From: Streptomyces tirandamycinicus
GTDB taxonomy: Bacteria; Actinomycetota; Actinomycetes; Streptomycetales; Streptomycetaceae
Assembly (NCBI RefSeq): GCF_003097515.1
Contig: NZ_CP029188.1
Span: 6,802,531-6,866,530, forward strand
Reading direction: 5' to 3'
DNA: 64,000 nucleotides
The notes under the pieces are model-generated. The model was given only the letters and a program-made list of their open reading frames with translations. It was not told where the DNA came from and did not search any database. The position numbers were made by a program, and so were the translations under genes. Shown here piece by piece: positions 1 through 8,569 of the stretch (positions are counted from its first letter, which is position 1; each line of letters begins with the position of its first letter).

Positions 1-911
1 GGATGGCCCGGCACGTTGAGCTCGGCCGTCACCCGCAGCCGTCCGCGGTCGAGAGGCAGCCCGACATCGGCCACCAGCGGATCCGGCCGTACCCCCACGC
101 ACCACACCAGGGTCCTGGTCGGAACGAACTCGCCGTCGTCCAGCAGCACTCCGTCCGAAGTCGCCTCCTTGATGGAGGTACCGGTGCGCACCTCCACGCC
201 CCGGGCGCGGAGGACCCGGTCGGCGGTCTCGGACAGCTGCCGGTCGAGCTCGGGCAGCACCCGGGGCGCGATGTCGAGGAGCAGCCAGCGCGGCCGGGTG
301 TCCGGAGAACGCCAGGCCGGGCCGAACGGTCCCTTCGGTCGGGACATCTGGGCGTGGAGCTCGTCGGTGAAGATCTTGCCCTGGGCCGCCACCTCGGTGC
401 CGGTGTAACCGGCGCCGACCACGACGAAGGTGCTGCGCGTCCCGCACTCGTCGGTGTGCGGTGCCGCCCCGGCCATCTCCACCTGCCGGACGATGTGGTC
501 GCGCAGGTACAGCGCCTCGGGAAGCCCGCGGAAACCGTGCGCGTGCTCGTTCACCCCCGGCACGGGGAGCAGCTTGTTGACGCTGCCGACGGCGAGCACG
601 AGCCGGTCGTACGCGAGCTCACGGCTTGCGCCCTCCGGGTCCGTGTAGTGCACACGGTGCCCGTCCAGGTCGACCCGCGTCGCCTCGCCCAGCACGAGCC
701 GCACCCCGGGCAGGGTGTGCGCGAGGGAGACGGTCACCCGCCGCGGCTCCAGGATCCCGGCGGCGACCTGGGGCAGCAGAGGCAGGTACAGAAAGTAGTC
801 GGTGGGGTTCAGCAGTACGATCTCGACCCGCTCCTTGGCCAGGGTGCGGGAGAGGGCCCGTGCCGTGCGGTGGCCGGCGAACCCGGCTCCCACGACGACG
901 ATCCTGGTCAC
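1..911 (-). CDS. Type II NADH dehydrogenase-like flavoprotein, C-terminus outside the window
   Basis: A leftward frame opens at a GTG at 911 and is still open at base 1, so about 303 N-terminal residues are present and the C-terminus lies outside. It starts VTRIVVVGAGFAGHRTA, a textbook FAD-binding Rossmann motif (residues 5-13). A second GxGxxG motif, VVVGAGYTGTE, near residue 162 is the NAD(P)H site, and TLVWCVGVRPDP near residue 265 is the usual FAD-contacting motif. Family members of about 400-440 residues oxidise NADH and reduce quinone at the membrane face without pumping protons. No specific substrate beyond this family is shown. The frame reads well with GC-rich third positions throughout. 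The start is the last GTG before the Rossmann strand; the ribosome site is not obvious. Confidence 0.85.
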   Translation of the reverse strand, partial: MTRIVVVGAGFAGHRTARALSRTLAKERVEIVLLNPTDYFLYLPLLPQVAAGILEPRRVTVSLAHTLPGVRLVLGEATRVDLDGHRVHYTDPEGASRELAYDRLVLAVGSVNKLLPVPGVNEHAHGFRGLPEALYLRDHIVRQVEMAGAAPHTDECGTRSTFVVVGAGYTGTEVAAQGKIFTDELHAQMSRPKGPFGPAWRSPDTRPRWLLLDIAPRVLPELDRQLSETADRVLRARGVEVRTGTSIKEATSDGVLLDDGEFVPTRTLVWCVGVRPDPLVADVGLPLDRGRLRVTAELNVPGH

Positions 912-1393
912 GGCGTACCGGTGCGGCCGTGGCCGCTCCTCCCGGGGGGTGCGGGGGGCCTGTGAGTGAGGGGCCCGGATGTCGTCGGCCTGCACGGCGA
1001 ATCGCCTCCCATGGGAAATCGGGGCATGCGAGGGACGGAGCGTTCCGAGTGCCCCGCCGGCGCGGTGCCAAACGCCGGTGCCGGCGCGATCGGGAATCGT
1101 CTTCACTCACGCGTCCGTGTATCCAGCCTCCCCCCGTCGAACTGTCGCGGCCACAGGAAACCACAGGAAAATCGAATGGATCCGGACGCCTTCTCAGCCC
1201 CGAGCGGTCACATTGCGCAAAAAGCGATCCGGGCGCCCCGCCGGTGTCTCCGATTGCCATACTGCTCACGTTCACAGAACAGATGTGCTGGCGTCCGACC
1301 TCGCGACCGGCCCTCCCCGAGACGGCCGCGACGTCCCTGACCTGGGGCGCTTCCTGCCAGGTGTCGGCGCACACCCACGGAGAGAAGTGATCG
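912..1393. other. Intergenic region, divergent promoters, no gene seen
   Basis: About 480 bases separate the leftward NADH dehydrogenase from the rightward GTPase gene. Open frames here lack family motifs and are shadows. A slightly AT-richer stretch at about 1200-1285 is where a promoter for the GTPase gene would be expected, but I cannot point to convincing -35 and -10 boxes. Confidence 0.4.
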
Positions 1394-1999
1394 ATGGCCC
1401 CCGAGCTCTCTGGCGGAATCGGCGGAGACGCCGCCGCTCTCGCGCTGAAGATACTGGTCGCCGGTGGATTCGGCGTGGGCAAGACGACCCTCGTCGGAGC
1501 GGTCAGCGAAATCCGGCCACTGCGTACCGAGGAGCAGCTCAGCGAGGCGGGCGAGAGCGTCGACGACACGGGCGGCGTCGACCAGAAGACGACGACCACC
1601 GTCGCCATGGACTTCGGGCGCATCACGATCCGCTCGGGGCTGTCCCTCTATCTCTTCGGCACGCCGGGGCAGGACCGCTTCTGGTTCCTGTGGGACGAGC
1701 TGTCGCAGGGGGCGCTCGGCGCGGTGGTCCTCGCGGACACCAGGCGCCTCGAGGACAGTTTCCCCGCCGTCGACTACTTCGAGCACCGGCGCATCCCGTT
1801 CGTCGTCGCCGTCAACTGCTTCCCCGGGGCGCGGACCTACGGAGCGCACGAGGTGTCCCGCGCGCTGGACCTCGACCGGGGGACCCCGGTCGTGCTCTGC
1901 GACGCGCGCGACCGCGATTCCGGGAAGGAGGTGCTGATCCGGCTGGTCGAGTACGCCGGGCGGATGCACACCGCCCGGCTGCTCGACTCGGTGGGATGA
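1394..1999 (+). CDS. Conservon-type small GTPase (CvnD-like ATP/GTP-binding protein)
   Basis: This 201-residue protein has a P-loop GGFGVGKTT at residues 24-32 and a Ras-like switch II region LFGTPGQDRFWFLWDEL. VNCFPGA stands at the place of the guanine-specificity NKxD motif, as in the CvnD family of Streptomyces conservons. Those GTPases normally sit last in a four-gene operon (sensor kinase CvnA, roadblock CvnB, DUF742 CvnC, GTPase CvnD) that acts as a membrane G-protein-like switch. Here no kinase or DUF742 partner is next to it; a roadblock protein lies 720 bp downstream at 2719. The ATG is preceded by GGAGAGAAGTGATCG, a good ribosome site. Family assignment is firm; its partner and output are unknown. 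Confidence 0.88.
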   Translation: MAPELSGGIGGDAAALALKILVAGGFGVGKTTLVGAVSEIRPLRTEEQLSEAGESVDDTGGVDQKTTTTVAMDFGRITIRSGLSLYLFGTPGQDRFWFLWDELSQGALGAVVLADTRRLEDSFPAVDYFEHRRIPFVVAVNCFPGARTYGAHEVSRALDLDRGTPVVLCDARDRDSGKEVLIRLVEYAGRMHTARLLDSVG

Positions 2000-2137
2000 C
2001 GAGGGCGAGCACGGGGCGATCGCAGGGCGAGGGCGAAGCGGCCGGTTGACGGCCTGCCGGCGGCGTGTCAGCGGCCGGGCGCGGCCGACCGCGACCCGCC
2101 GGTATGCCCCCGGCCGGTCACGCCCGCCGAGATGCCG

Positions 2138-2566
2138 TCAGTCGGCCAAGCCCGCCAGGGCCTGGACCTTGTCGACGCGCATCCGTACCAGCAGCTCGCC
2201 GGGCACCCCGTTGCGCGCACCGTACTCCTCGGCGCGATCCTCGCCCATGTAGCGTGCGGCGATCCGGGTGGCCCAGTGGCGCAACTGCTCCGCGTCCTCG
2301 CCGAGTTCCGCGCGTCCCTGGACGACCACGAACGAGAACGGCGGGCGGTCGTCGTCAACGCAGAGGGCGACCCTGCCGTCACGGGCCAGATTCCGCCCCT
2401 TCACCGTTTCCTTCCCCGTGGTGAAGACCACGTGGTCGCCGTCGAGGAGGAACCAGACGGGTGCGATGTGCGGGCCCCCGTCCGCCCGGACCGTCGACAG
2501 TTTCGCGGTGCGCGTGCCCTGCGACAGGAACGCCCGCCATTCGTCCTGGGACATCTTTCTCGCCAT
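2138..2566 (-). CDS. PPOX-class (pyridoxamine 5'-phosphate oxidase-like) F420/FMN-binding protein
   Basis: A 142-residue split-barrel protein starting MARKMSQDEWRAFLSQGTR. The pattern TAKLSTVRADGGPHIAPVWF followed by VVFTTGKETVKGRNLARDGRVAL is typical of the small F420- or FMN-dependent PPOX proteins related to mycobacterial Rv1155, and the length fits that group. They bind a deazaflavin or flavin and reduce small substrates; which substrate is used here cannot be told. The frame could be extended upstream to 2701, but the added residues are unlike the family, so the ATG at 2566 is preferred. It sits between the orphan GTPase and the roadblock gene, on the opposite strand. Confidence 0.85.
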   Translation of the reverse strand: MARKMSQDEWRAFLSQGTRTAKLSTVRADGGPHIAPVWFLLDGDHVVFTTGKETVKGRNLARDGRVALCVDDDRPPFSFVVVQGRAELGEDAEQLRHWATRIAARYMGEDRAEEYGARNGVPGELLVRMRVDKVQALAGLAD

Positions 2567-2718
2567 GGGCCCATCCTCGGACGCGACCCGTGGTGAGGGA
2601 AAGTCAACTCTCCGCTGCCGTGCGCCCGTGATGACTCCTTGCCGGGCGGGTGACGGTGCGCAAGGCTTACCCGCGACACGGGGGAACGCGAACAAACACA
2701 CGAACGGGGAGGAACGTC

Positions 2719-3132
2719 ATGGCAGCGGACAAGGGGCTCGACTGGCTCCTGGACGACCTGACCAAGAGGATCTCGTACATCCGGCACGCCCTCGTGCTGT
2801 CCAACGACGGCCTGGTGACCGGGGCGAGCACCGGCCTCGCGCGCGAGGACGCGGAGCACCTCGCGGCCGTCTCCTCCGGACTGCACAGTCTCGCCCGGGG
2901 GTCGGGCAGGCACTTCCGGGCGGGGAAGGCGAGGCAGACCATGGTGGAGTTCGACGACGCGATGCTCTTCGTCACCGCCGCGGGGGACGGCAGCTGCCTG
3001 TGCGTGCTCAGCGCCGCGGAGGCGGACGTCGGCCAGGTCGCCTACGAGATGACACTGCTGGTGAACCGGGTGGGGGAGCACCTGGCGGTGGCCGCACGGC
3101 AGCCGCGCCGGGTCACGGTCTCCGACTTCTGA
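2719..3132 (+). CDS. Roadblock/LC7-domain protein (CvnB-like)
   Basis: The 137-residue protein MAADKGLDWLLDDLTKRI... carries a roadblock/LC7 fold from about residue 8: a helix, then HALVLSNDGLVTGAS, and later TMVEFDDAMLFVTAAGDGSCLCVLS. This is the CvnB-type family that pairs with a CvnD GTPase as a possible activating partner. GGGGAGGAACGTC in front of the ATG at 2719 is a strong ribosome site; an upstream in-frame start at 2650 has none. It lies downstream of the CvnD-like GTPase with a leftward PPOX gene between them, so the two are not in one operon, and no sensor kinase or DUF742 gene is nearby. Confidence 0.87.
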   Translation: MAADKGLDWLLDDLTKRISYIRHALVLSNDGLVTGASTGLAREDAEHLAAVSSGLHSLARGSGRHFRAGKARQTMVEFDDAMLFVTAAGDGSCLCVLSAAEADVGQVAYEMTLLVNRVGEHLAVAARQPRRVTVSDF

Positions 3133-3230
3133 GACGGTCCACCGCCATGCGGCCCCGTCCTCGGGGTCTTCGTCGTCCATGCCGACTTCACCGGCTGTGA
3201 CGTCCGTACCTTCTTCGCCGCCACCGCCCG

Positions 3231-3257
3231 GGCGGGGGCGGGGGCGGGGGCGGGGGG
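3231..3257. repeat. (GGGGGC)n simple repeat
   Basis: About four and a half copies of a six-base G-rich unit lie between the roadblock gene and the PI-PLC gene, which converge here. Such a tract can slip in replication and may form G-quadruplex structure; it is too short to say more. Confidence 0.7.
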
Positions 3258-3369
3258 CCCGGCCCGGACGGTGGCGCACACAGGGCCTCCCCGTGGCACA
3301 CACCGGCCGGCCGGGCCGTCGGCGTGGCGCACCGCCCGGCGCGCCACGCTCAACCGCCCGTGCTCCGGT

Positions 3370-4458
3370 CTACCGCGGCGACCGCGCGGCCGTGCCGCCG
3401 GTGGCGCCCCGGGGCACCACACTCGACAGGACCGACGGCAGCGTGGACCAGTCCGACGAGACCACGCTCGCGTGCCGGCCGGCCAGCAGGGCGACGCGGT
3501 CGCGTGCCTGCGCCTCCGTCGGGCTGGTGCCGTCGATCGCGGGCGGCACGCTGTGGGCGCTCGTCATCAGGACGAGGTAGTGGTTGCGGTCGTACCAGGC
3601 GGTGTCGATCGAGCCGTCCGCGTACCGGGAGGCGGCACCGTCGAAGACGACGAACCACGGGCGGAGTGAGGCGTCCGCGTAGCGGCCGCGCGGGTCGCCG
3701 GACTGCGCGCCGAGTACGGCGGGGAAGGCCGACGCCTCCGGCAGCCGCCCGGCGGCGGCGAGGTTCCGCAGGTGGGTGGCGTACTCCCGGTCCGTCCACA
3801 GCGTGTCGAACGGGTTCCCCTGCTCGACCGTGCCGGGGATGAGTTGGACGATGAACTTCCCCGCGAGGTCGGTGCGGGAAGGCCACCCGCGGGCCCGTAC
3901 GGCGGTGTCGAGGTCCGGATGACCCGCCGCCAGATCGGCGGGCCGGAACAGCGCGTCGCCGAGCCGGGCGGTGAGCAGCGCGTCGAGCGCGGCGGGGCCC
4001 CGGCCGTACTTGCTCTGGAACCCGTCCTTCATCTCCACCTTGAGCATGACGGGCCGGTGCCCGGGATTCGCGTCGTGCCAGACGCGGATGTCGGAGAGGC
4101 AGCCGCTGAGATCCCGGTCGCGGGACTTGGCGCGCAGCTCGGCGGCCGTCGAGGCGTTCACGCAGTTGTTGTCGTTGCCCACCGGGTTGTCGTGGGCGAC
4201 GCGGAAGGATCTGCCGAACACATTGGTCCACACGTCGATCTCCAGCATTCCGGCGCCCGAGTCCAGGGCGTCCGCGAAGTAGCGGTACTTCGCCTTCTCA
4301 TAGGCGTTGTGGACGCCTACGGAGGTCGTCGACGAGTACGCCGGTGCCGACGCCCCGGTGCCGGGTGCGGCGGCCGCGGGCGCCTGTGCCGTGACGAGTG
4401 CCAAACCCAGTGCGGCGGATGAGACTGACGCCGCTGCCGTGCGCGAGAGCTTCCCCAT
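3370..4458 (-). CDS. Secreted Ca2+-dependent phosphatidylinositol phospholipase C-like protein
   Basis: The 362-residue protein starts MGKLSRTAAASVSSAALG and has a signal peptide ending at about residue 31 (ALVTAQAPAAAA). The mature part contains VGVHNAYEKAKYRYFADAL and GAGMLEIDVWTN, the catalytic His and the Glu/Asp-rich strand of the calcium-dependent PI-PLC-like family known in Streptomyces antibioticus. A second His/Asn set is RVAHDNPVGNDNNC, and VMLKVEMKDGF follows. Such enzymes cleave the glycerophosphodiester bond of phosphoinositides outside the cell. The start is set by CAGGGGACC just before the ATG at 4458; a GTG-less extension to 4494 adds nothing secretory. The exact lipid substrate is inferred, not shown. 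Confidence 0.82.
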   Translation of the reverse strand: MGKLSRTAAASVSSAALGLALVTAQAPAAAAPGTGASAPAYSSTTSVGVHNAYEKAKYRYFADALDSGAGMLEIDVWTNVFGRSFRVAHDNPVGNDNNCVNASTAAELRAKSRDRDLSGCLSDIRVWHDANPGHRPVMLKVEMKDGFQSKYGRGPAALDALLTARLGDALFRPADLAAGHPDLDTAVRARGWPSRTDLAGKFIVQLIPGTVEQGNPFDTLWTDREYATHLRNLAAAGRLPEASAFPAVLGAQSGDPRGRYADASLRPWFVVFDGAASRYADGSIDTAWYDRNHYLVLMTSAHSVPPAIDGTSPTEAQARDRVALLAGRHASVVSSDWSTLPSVLSSVVPRGATGGTAARSPR

Positions 4459-4833
4459 GGTCCCCTGCCTGTGTCGGGAGCGGTGCAAATCCACGGCAGA
4501 GTAGGGGAGTTGGGTGCAGAAGGGGAGGTTGCCGAGGCAGCGACGTGAAGAACTTCCGGGGTGTGGGGAGCTTCCGGTGGTCCTGGTGGTCCTGGTGGTG
4601 CTGGAGGTGCGGATGGTGCTGAAGGTGCGGGTGGTACGAGGGCAGCCGTGCTCGGTCAGCGCGCGGGACCGATCAGGTGCCCGTGGACGAGGGCGGGGCG
4701 AGCTCCGCCGGGAGGGGACGGGAGGTTCCGGCCCGGCTCAGAGCCCCGTACCCTCCGCCGATGAGGCCCGGCCCGCGCTCCCGCCGGGACGCACCGGCGT
4801 GCGGACCGGTCCCGCGCCGGGCACGATGGCCGC
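4459..4833. other. Divergent intergenic region between PI-PLC and ligB
   Basis: The 375 bases hold the promoter of the PI-PLC gene, the G-rich repeat at 4576-4640, and the start region of ligB. CACGAT at 4822-4827 lies six bases before the ligB ATG and resembles a -10 box of a leaderless transcript, but no -35 box was found. No gene is supported here. Confidence 0.4.
4576..4640. repeat. Degenerate 9-base GGT-rich tandem repeat
   Basis: Units of the type GGTGGTCCT and GGTGCGGAT repeat about seven times. In one frame they would read as a short collagen-like Gly-X-Y string inside a 67-codon frame with no ribosome site, which I do not take as a gene. Confidence 0.55.
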
Positions 4834-6390
4834 ATGCTGCTGGCCCGCCTCGCCGATGTGTCCCGGCAGATCGCTGCCGAGCCGTCCCGTACCCGGAAGA
4901 TCGAAGCCCTGGCGTCCCTGTTCCGCGACGCCCGGCCGCAGGAGGCCGCACTGGTCATCGCGTATCTGGCAGGGCGGATCCCGCAGGGTCGGCTCGGCAT
5001 CGGCTGGAGCGTCCTCGGGCACCGGCCCGAGCCGGCCGGGGCGCCCGTCCTGACCGTGGCGGAGACCGACGCGACGTTCACGGCCCTCGCCCGAGTCGCC
5101 GGTGCGGGTGCCCAGGCCGAACGCCGGAGGCTGGTGGGCGCGCTGATGGCCGCCGCCACCGGCCCCGAACAGGAGTTCCTGGTGCGGCTGCTGACCGGCG
5201 AGGTGCGCCAGGGCGCGCTGGACGCCGTGGCGCTCGAGGGCGTCGCCAGGGCGGCGGGCGCCCCGGCCGCCGAGGTCCGGCGGGCGGTCATGCTCGACGG
5301 TTCCCTCCCGCGGGTCGCCGCCGTGGTCCTGGCGGACGGCCCGGCGGCGCTCTCGTCCTTCCGGCTGCGGGTGGGCCGCCCCGTCCAGCCGATGCTGGCC
5401 CACACCTCGGCCTCGGTGGCCGACGCGGTACTTGCCCTCGGCGCCTGCTCCGTGGAGGAGAAGCTGGACGGGGTCCGCATCCAGGTCCATCGCCGGGGCG
5501 GGGACGTCCGTATCCACACGCGCTCGCTCGACGACATCACGGCCCGGCTGCCGGACGTGGTGGAGGCGGTGCGGGAACTGCCGGGGGATTGCTTCATCCT
5601 CGACGGCGAGGTGATCGCCCTCGATCCGGCCGGGCGGCCCCTGCCCTTCCAGGACACCGCCGCACGCGTCGGTTCCCGGACGGACGTGGCCGCCGCCACG
5701 GCGGCGGTCCCGCTGTCGCCCGTCTTCTTCGACGTCCTCGCGGCCGAGGACAGGGACGTGCTCGATCTGCCGGGGCGTGAGCGGCACGCGGAACTGGCCG
5801 CGCTGGTTCCGCGGTCCATGCGGGTGCGGAGGTTCGTCGTCGAGGACCCCGCGTCCCCCGCCGAGGTCGCGGGCGCCGAGGACTTCCTCGCCGCCACGCT
5901 CGGCCGCGGCCACGAGGGCGTGATGGTCAAGGCACTGGACGCGCCGTACGCGGCGGGGCGCCGCGGACGCTCCTGGCTCAAGGTGAAGCCCGTGCACACG
6001 CTCGACCTGGTCGTCCTGGCCGCCGAGTGGGGCCACGGCCGCCGTACGGGAACGCTGTCCAACCTCCACCTCGGTGCGCGGGCCGCCGACGGGGGGTTCG
6101 TCATGCTCGGCAAGACGTTCAAGGGCCTCACCGACGAGATGCTCCGCTGGCAGACGGAGCGGCTGCGGGAGCTCGCCGTGGAGGACGACGGCTTCCGGGT
6201 GCGGGTGCGGCCCGAGCTCGTCGTGGAGATCGCCTACGACGGTCTGCAGCGCTCTTCGCGCTACCCGGCCGGCGTCGCGCTGCGGTTCGCCCGGGTCCTG
6301 CGCCACCGTCCCGACAAACCGGCGACGCAGGCCGACACGGTCGAGACCGTCCTCGCCGCCACGCCCGTCGCGGCTCCGCCGGGGGAGTGA
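4834..6390 (+). CDS. ligB: ATP-dependent DNA ligase (LigB type)
   Basis: The 518-residue protein has an N-terminal DNA-binding region (about 1-190), then the adenylation domain with motif I EEKLDGVRIQVH (Lys210 forms the ligase-AMP), motif III FFDVLAAE near 298, motif IV EGVMVKALD near 362 and motif V SWLKVKP near 382, followed by an OB-fold that ends PELVVEIAYDGLQRS. It seals nicks in duplex DNA using ATP and is accessory to the NAD-dependent LigA of bacteria. The length and order match the free-standing LigB of Streptomyces and mycobacteria, not the multi-domain LigD, as no polymerase or nuclease domain is attached. The ATG at 4834 has no clear ribosome site and may be leaderless. Confidence 0.92.
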   Translation: MLLARLADVSRQIAAEPSRTRKIEALASLFRDARPQEAALVIAYLAGRIPQGRLGIGWSVLGHRPEPAGAPVLTVAETDATFTALARVAGAGAQAERRRLVGALMAAATGPEQEFLVRLLTGEVRQGALDAVALEGVARAAGAPAAEVRRAVMLDGSLPRVAAVVLADGPAALSSFRLRVGRPVQPMLAHTSASVADAVLALGACSVEEKLDGVRIQVHRRGGDVRIHTRSLDDITARLPDVVEAVRELPGDCFILDGEVIALDPAGRPLPFQDTAARVGSRTDVAAATAAVPLSPVFFDVLAAEDRDVLDLPGRERHAELAALVPRSMRVRRFVVEDPASPAEVAGAEDFLAATLGRGHEGVMVKALDAPYAAGRRGRSWLKVKPVHTLDLVVLAAEWGHGRRTGTLSNLHLGARAADGGFVMLGKTFKGLTDEMLRWQTERLRELAVEDDGFRVRVRPELVVEIAYDGLQRSSRYPAGVALRFARVLRHRPDKPATQADTVETVLAATPVAAPPGE

Positions 6391-6871
6391 GGCCGGGAGG
6401 CGGGGGACCGCCGGGAGCGGCGGGACGCGCGGCGAACGGCGGGGCGTGGGCCGCGGAGACGACCGCCGTGAGCGCCCGGAGTGGCCGGCCAAGCGGCGAG
6501 CGGAGGGGAAAGGGCCCCGGCCGGCCGGGGGAAACCGGCCGGGGCCGTACACGGGCGGGCGCACCGTCACCGGGGGTGCGGTCTGCGGCCACGCCTAGAT
6601 GAACGATAAACCATCTTTGAGCGCAACTCGAACACCGCCCCCGCCCCGGAGCCGATGCCGGGGGTGGCGGCCGGAGCGCGGTCGCCGGGTACGGCGACCG
6701 GCGCGCGGCCCCATGCAGTGGAAAGCGACGGTGCTGCCGGGATCGGTGGCCGGCACCCCTCCACCGGCGGCCGTCACCTCTCTGCCGGCGGTCGGGGCGG
6801 CGCCGTCGGCGAACGAGGCGGACGCGATGCCTCCGCGGCGCCCCGGGCCGGCGGCTCCCCGGCCGGGCCGG
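6391..6871. other. Convergent intergenic region with terminator and an AT-rich patch
   Basis: ligB ends at 6390 and the XRE-cupin gene ends at 6872 from the other side. The region holds the strong hairpin at 6513-6546. A patch at 6597-6635 is markedly AT-richer than its surroundings and contains AGATG/CATCT arms, but no gene or recognisable promoter partner was found beside it. Confidence 0.45.
6513..6546. terminator. Strong hairpin terminator between ligB and the XRE-cupin gene
   Basis: GGCCCCGGCCGG is followed after 10 bases by its exact reverse complement CCGGCCGGGGCC. The 12-bp perfect stem lies 120 bases past the ligB stop, between two convergent genes, so it could end transcription from both sides. 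No U tract follows, which is usual in high-GC actinobacteria. Confidence 0.7.
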
Positions 6872-7483
6872 TCAACCCGAGGACGGGCGTGCCCGTACGT
6901 GCATCCGCTCGCCCTGGGGCCCGAACAGGGACAGGAACTCCACCGGCCGGTCACCGGCGTTGGCGAAGCCGTGCGGGGTGCGGGTGTCGAACTCCGCGGC
7001 CTCACCCGCGCCGAGGACCAGGTCGTGCTCGCCGAGCGCCACCCACAGCCGCCCGGTGAGGACGTACAGCCATTCGTAGCCCTCGTGCACCTTCTGCTCC
7101 GGGCGCACGCCCTTGTTCTCCGTCCGCGGCGGCACGATGTGCTTGTAGGCGTGCATGCCCCCGAGGTACCGCGTCAGCGGTACGTACGTCTGCCCGTTCC
7201 GGGTGAAGGGGCGCTGCCGGATGCGGGCGTCCCCGACGGCCGGGGCGCCGACCAGTTCGTCCAGCGGCACGCCGTACGCCCGGGCCAGTGGCAGCAGCAG
7301 TTCGAGCGTGGGCTTGCGCCCGCCGGACTCCAGCCGCGACAGCGTGCTCAGCGAGATCCCGGTTGTCTCGGCGATCTGGGCGAGCGTGCTGCCGCGCGCC
7401 TGCCGCAGGGCCCGCAACCGAGGCCCCACGGCCGTCAGCACCTCGCCGAAATCGTCCTCCGTCATGGATCCATTTGCCGTCAT
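6872..7483 (-). CDS. XRE-family regulator with C-terminal cupin domain
   Basis: The protein of about 203 residues begins MTANGSMTEDDFGEVL and has a lambda-repressor-type helix-turn-helix, LRQARGSTLAQIAETTGISL followed by STLSRLESGGRKPTLELLLP, and then a cupin barrel (about 125-195: VHEGYEWLYVLTGRLWVALG, then EFDTRTPHGFANAG). Such proteins sense a small ligand in the barrel and repress nearby genes, often including their own. Two starts are possible, 7483 and 7465. The palindrome at 7473-7489 covers the first and lies just ahead of the second, which favours self-regulation. Its target genes are not evident; it is followed downstream by ligB on the opposite strand and preceded by the cox-type operon. 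Confidence 0.85.
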   Translation of the reverse strand: MTANGSMTEDDFGEVLTAVGPRLRALRQARGSTLAQIAETTGISLSTLSRLESGGRKPTLELLLPLARAYGVPLDELVGAPAVGDARIRQRPFTRNGQTYVPLTRYLGGMHAYKHIVPPRTENKGVRPEQKVHEGYEWLYVLTGRLWVALGEHDLVLGAGEAAEFDTRTPHGFANAGDRPVEFLSLFGPQGERMHVRARPSSG

Positions 7484-7489
7484 GGCAAA
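7473..7489. promoter_or_regulatory. Palindrome at the XRE-cupin start, probable autoregulatory operator
   Basis: TTTGCC-GTCAT-GGCAAA is a perfect 6-5-6 inverted repeat. Its A/T-containing arms stand out from the surroundings. It spans the upstream ATG candidate of the regulator gene, where a bound dimer would block transcription or translation. Confidence 0.6.
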
Positions 7490-7747
7490 CAGCCTTGTCA
7501 AGCCCGGGGCTGCCGGAGAGATCCGCCCGCACGGGCCCGCCCCACGCCCGCGCGGGGCGGGACGGTCCCGGACCGGATTCGGCCGGCACGAGGCGCCCCT
7601 CAACCCCGACCTGCGGCGACGGGTGAACCCGCCGGGCGACCGGATCCGACTCCCGGTGCGCCACGGCTGTCCGGGCGGACGCGCCGCGACCCGCCGGGAG
7701 CGGGCGCGCCTTTGCCCGCTCCCGACCGTGCCGGGCGCGACCGACGG

Positions 7748-8551
7748 TCAGCGCCGCAGGCGCCGGACGGCCACGGCCACCGCCGCGCCGGCGGCTGCGG
7801 CGGCGAGCACCCACGGGACGATCCGCCTGGTGACCGGCAGGCCCGCGGTCCGCAGCAGGTCGATGGGCTCCGCGGCCCCGGCCGGAGCGGGCTCCGCACG
7901 CGCGGCGGGTACGGCGGGTGCGGCCGGGCCCCGGGGCTCCGCCAGGTCCGCCGTACCGGGAACCGCGGGGCCCGCCGGGACCTCGGTTCCCGATACGGCG
8001 GACTCCTCCGCGGCCGCCCCCGTGCCCGTCCCCGCCCCGGCAGCTTCGGCGGCCCCTCCCGGCTCTCCTCTCCCTTCCTTCCCCGCTGCCGCGCCCCCGC
8101 CGCCCGGCGCCCCGGCGAGCTGCCCGGACAGGCAGTCCGCGAACCGGTCCACCAGCTTCCCGCCCACCTCGGCCAGTACACCCCGCCCGATCTGGGCCGG
8201 CCGCCCGGTCACCGCGAAGTCGGTGAGCACGGACACGGCCGTCCCCTCGCCGGAGGCCGCGAGCCCGGCCGTGACGGTCGCCCGCGCAGTGCCCTGCCCC
8301 CGCACCTCCTTGCCGCTCGCCTTCAGCACCATCCGGTGCGCCGCCTCGTCCCTCTCCTCGAAGACGGCGGTCCCCCGGTACGTCAGCGTGACCGGCCCCA
8401 CCTTGACCTTCACCGTGCCGGTGATCTTCTCGCCGTCGAACTCCCGGACCGTCGTACCGGGCAGGCAGGGCGCCACCCGCTCGACGTCGAGGAGCGCCCG
8501 CCAGGCCTCCTCGACCGGCACCGGGACGGTGAACTCGTGTCGCAGTTCCAT
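7748..8551 (-). CDS. coxG: CoxG-family SRPBCC protein with C-terminal membrane anchor
   Basis: Residues 1-145 form a CoxG/SRPBCC domain: MELRHEFTVPVPVEEAWRAL opens it, with VAPCLPGTTVREFDGEKITG and VKVGPVTLTYRGTAVFEERD further in, as in proteins encoded with CO dehydrogenase genes. A long Ala/Gly/Pro-rich linker (about 145-235) then leads to a single membrane helix near the end, IVPWVLAAAAAGAAVAVAV, and the positive tail RRLRR. In carboxydotrophs CoxG recruits the dehydrogenase to the membrane, and the anchored form here fits that role. It is the last gene of the leftward Mo-hydroxylase operon, 18 bases after the XdhC/CoxI gene. Confidence 0.85.
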   Translation of the reverse strand: MELRHEFTVPVPVEEAWRALLDVERVAPCLPGTTVREFDGEKITGTVKVKVGPVTLTYRGTAVFEERDEAAHRMVLKASGKEVRGQGTARATVTAGLAASGEGTAVSVLTDFAVTGRPAQIGRGVLAEVGGKLVDRFADCLSGQLAGAPGGGGAAAGKEGRGEPGGAAEAAGAGTGTGAAAEESAVSGTEVPAGPAVPGTADLAEPRGPAAPAVPAARAEPAPAGAAEPIDLLRTAGLPVTRRIVPWVLAAAAAGAAVAVAVRRLRR

Positions 8552-8569
8552 GCTCCGCTCCGTTCCTCC

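Noticed and set aside
4561..4764. Short collagen-like Gly-X-Y frame
   Set aside because: No ribosome site, built entirely from a slippage repeat, ends in unrelated sequence; treated as a repeat only.
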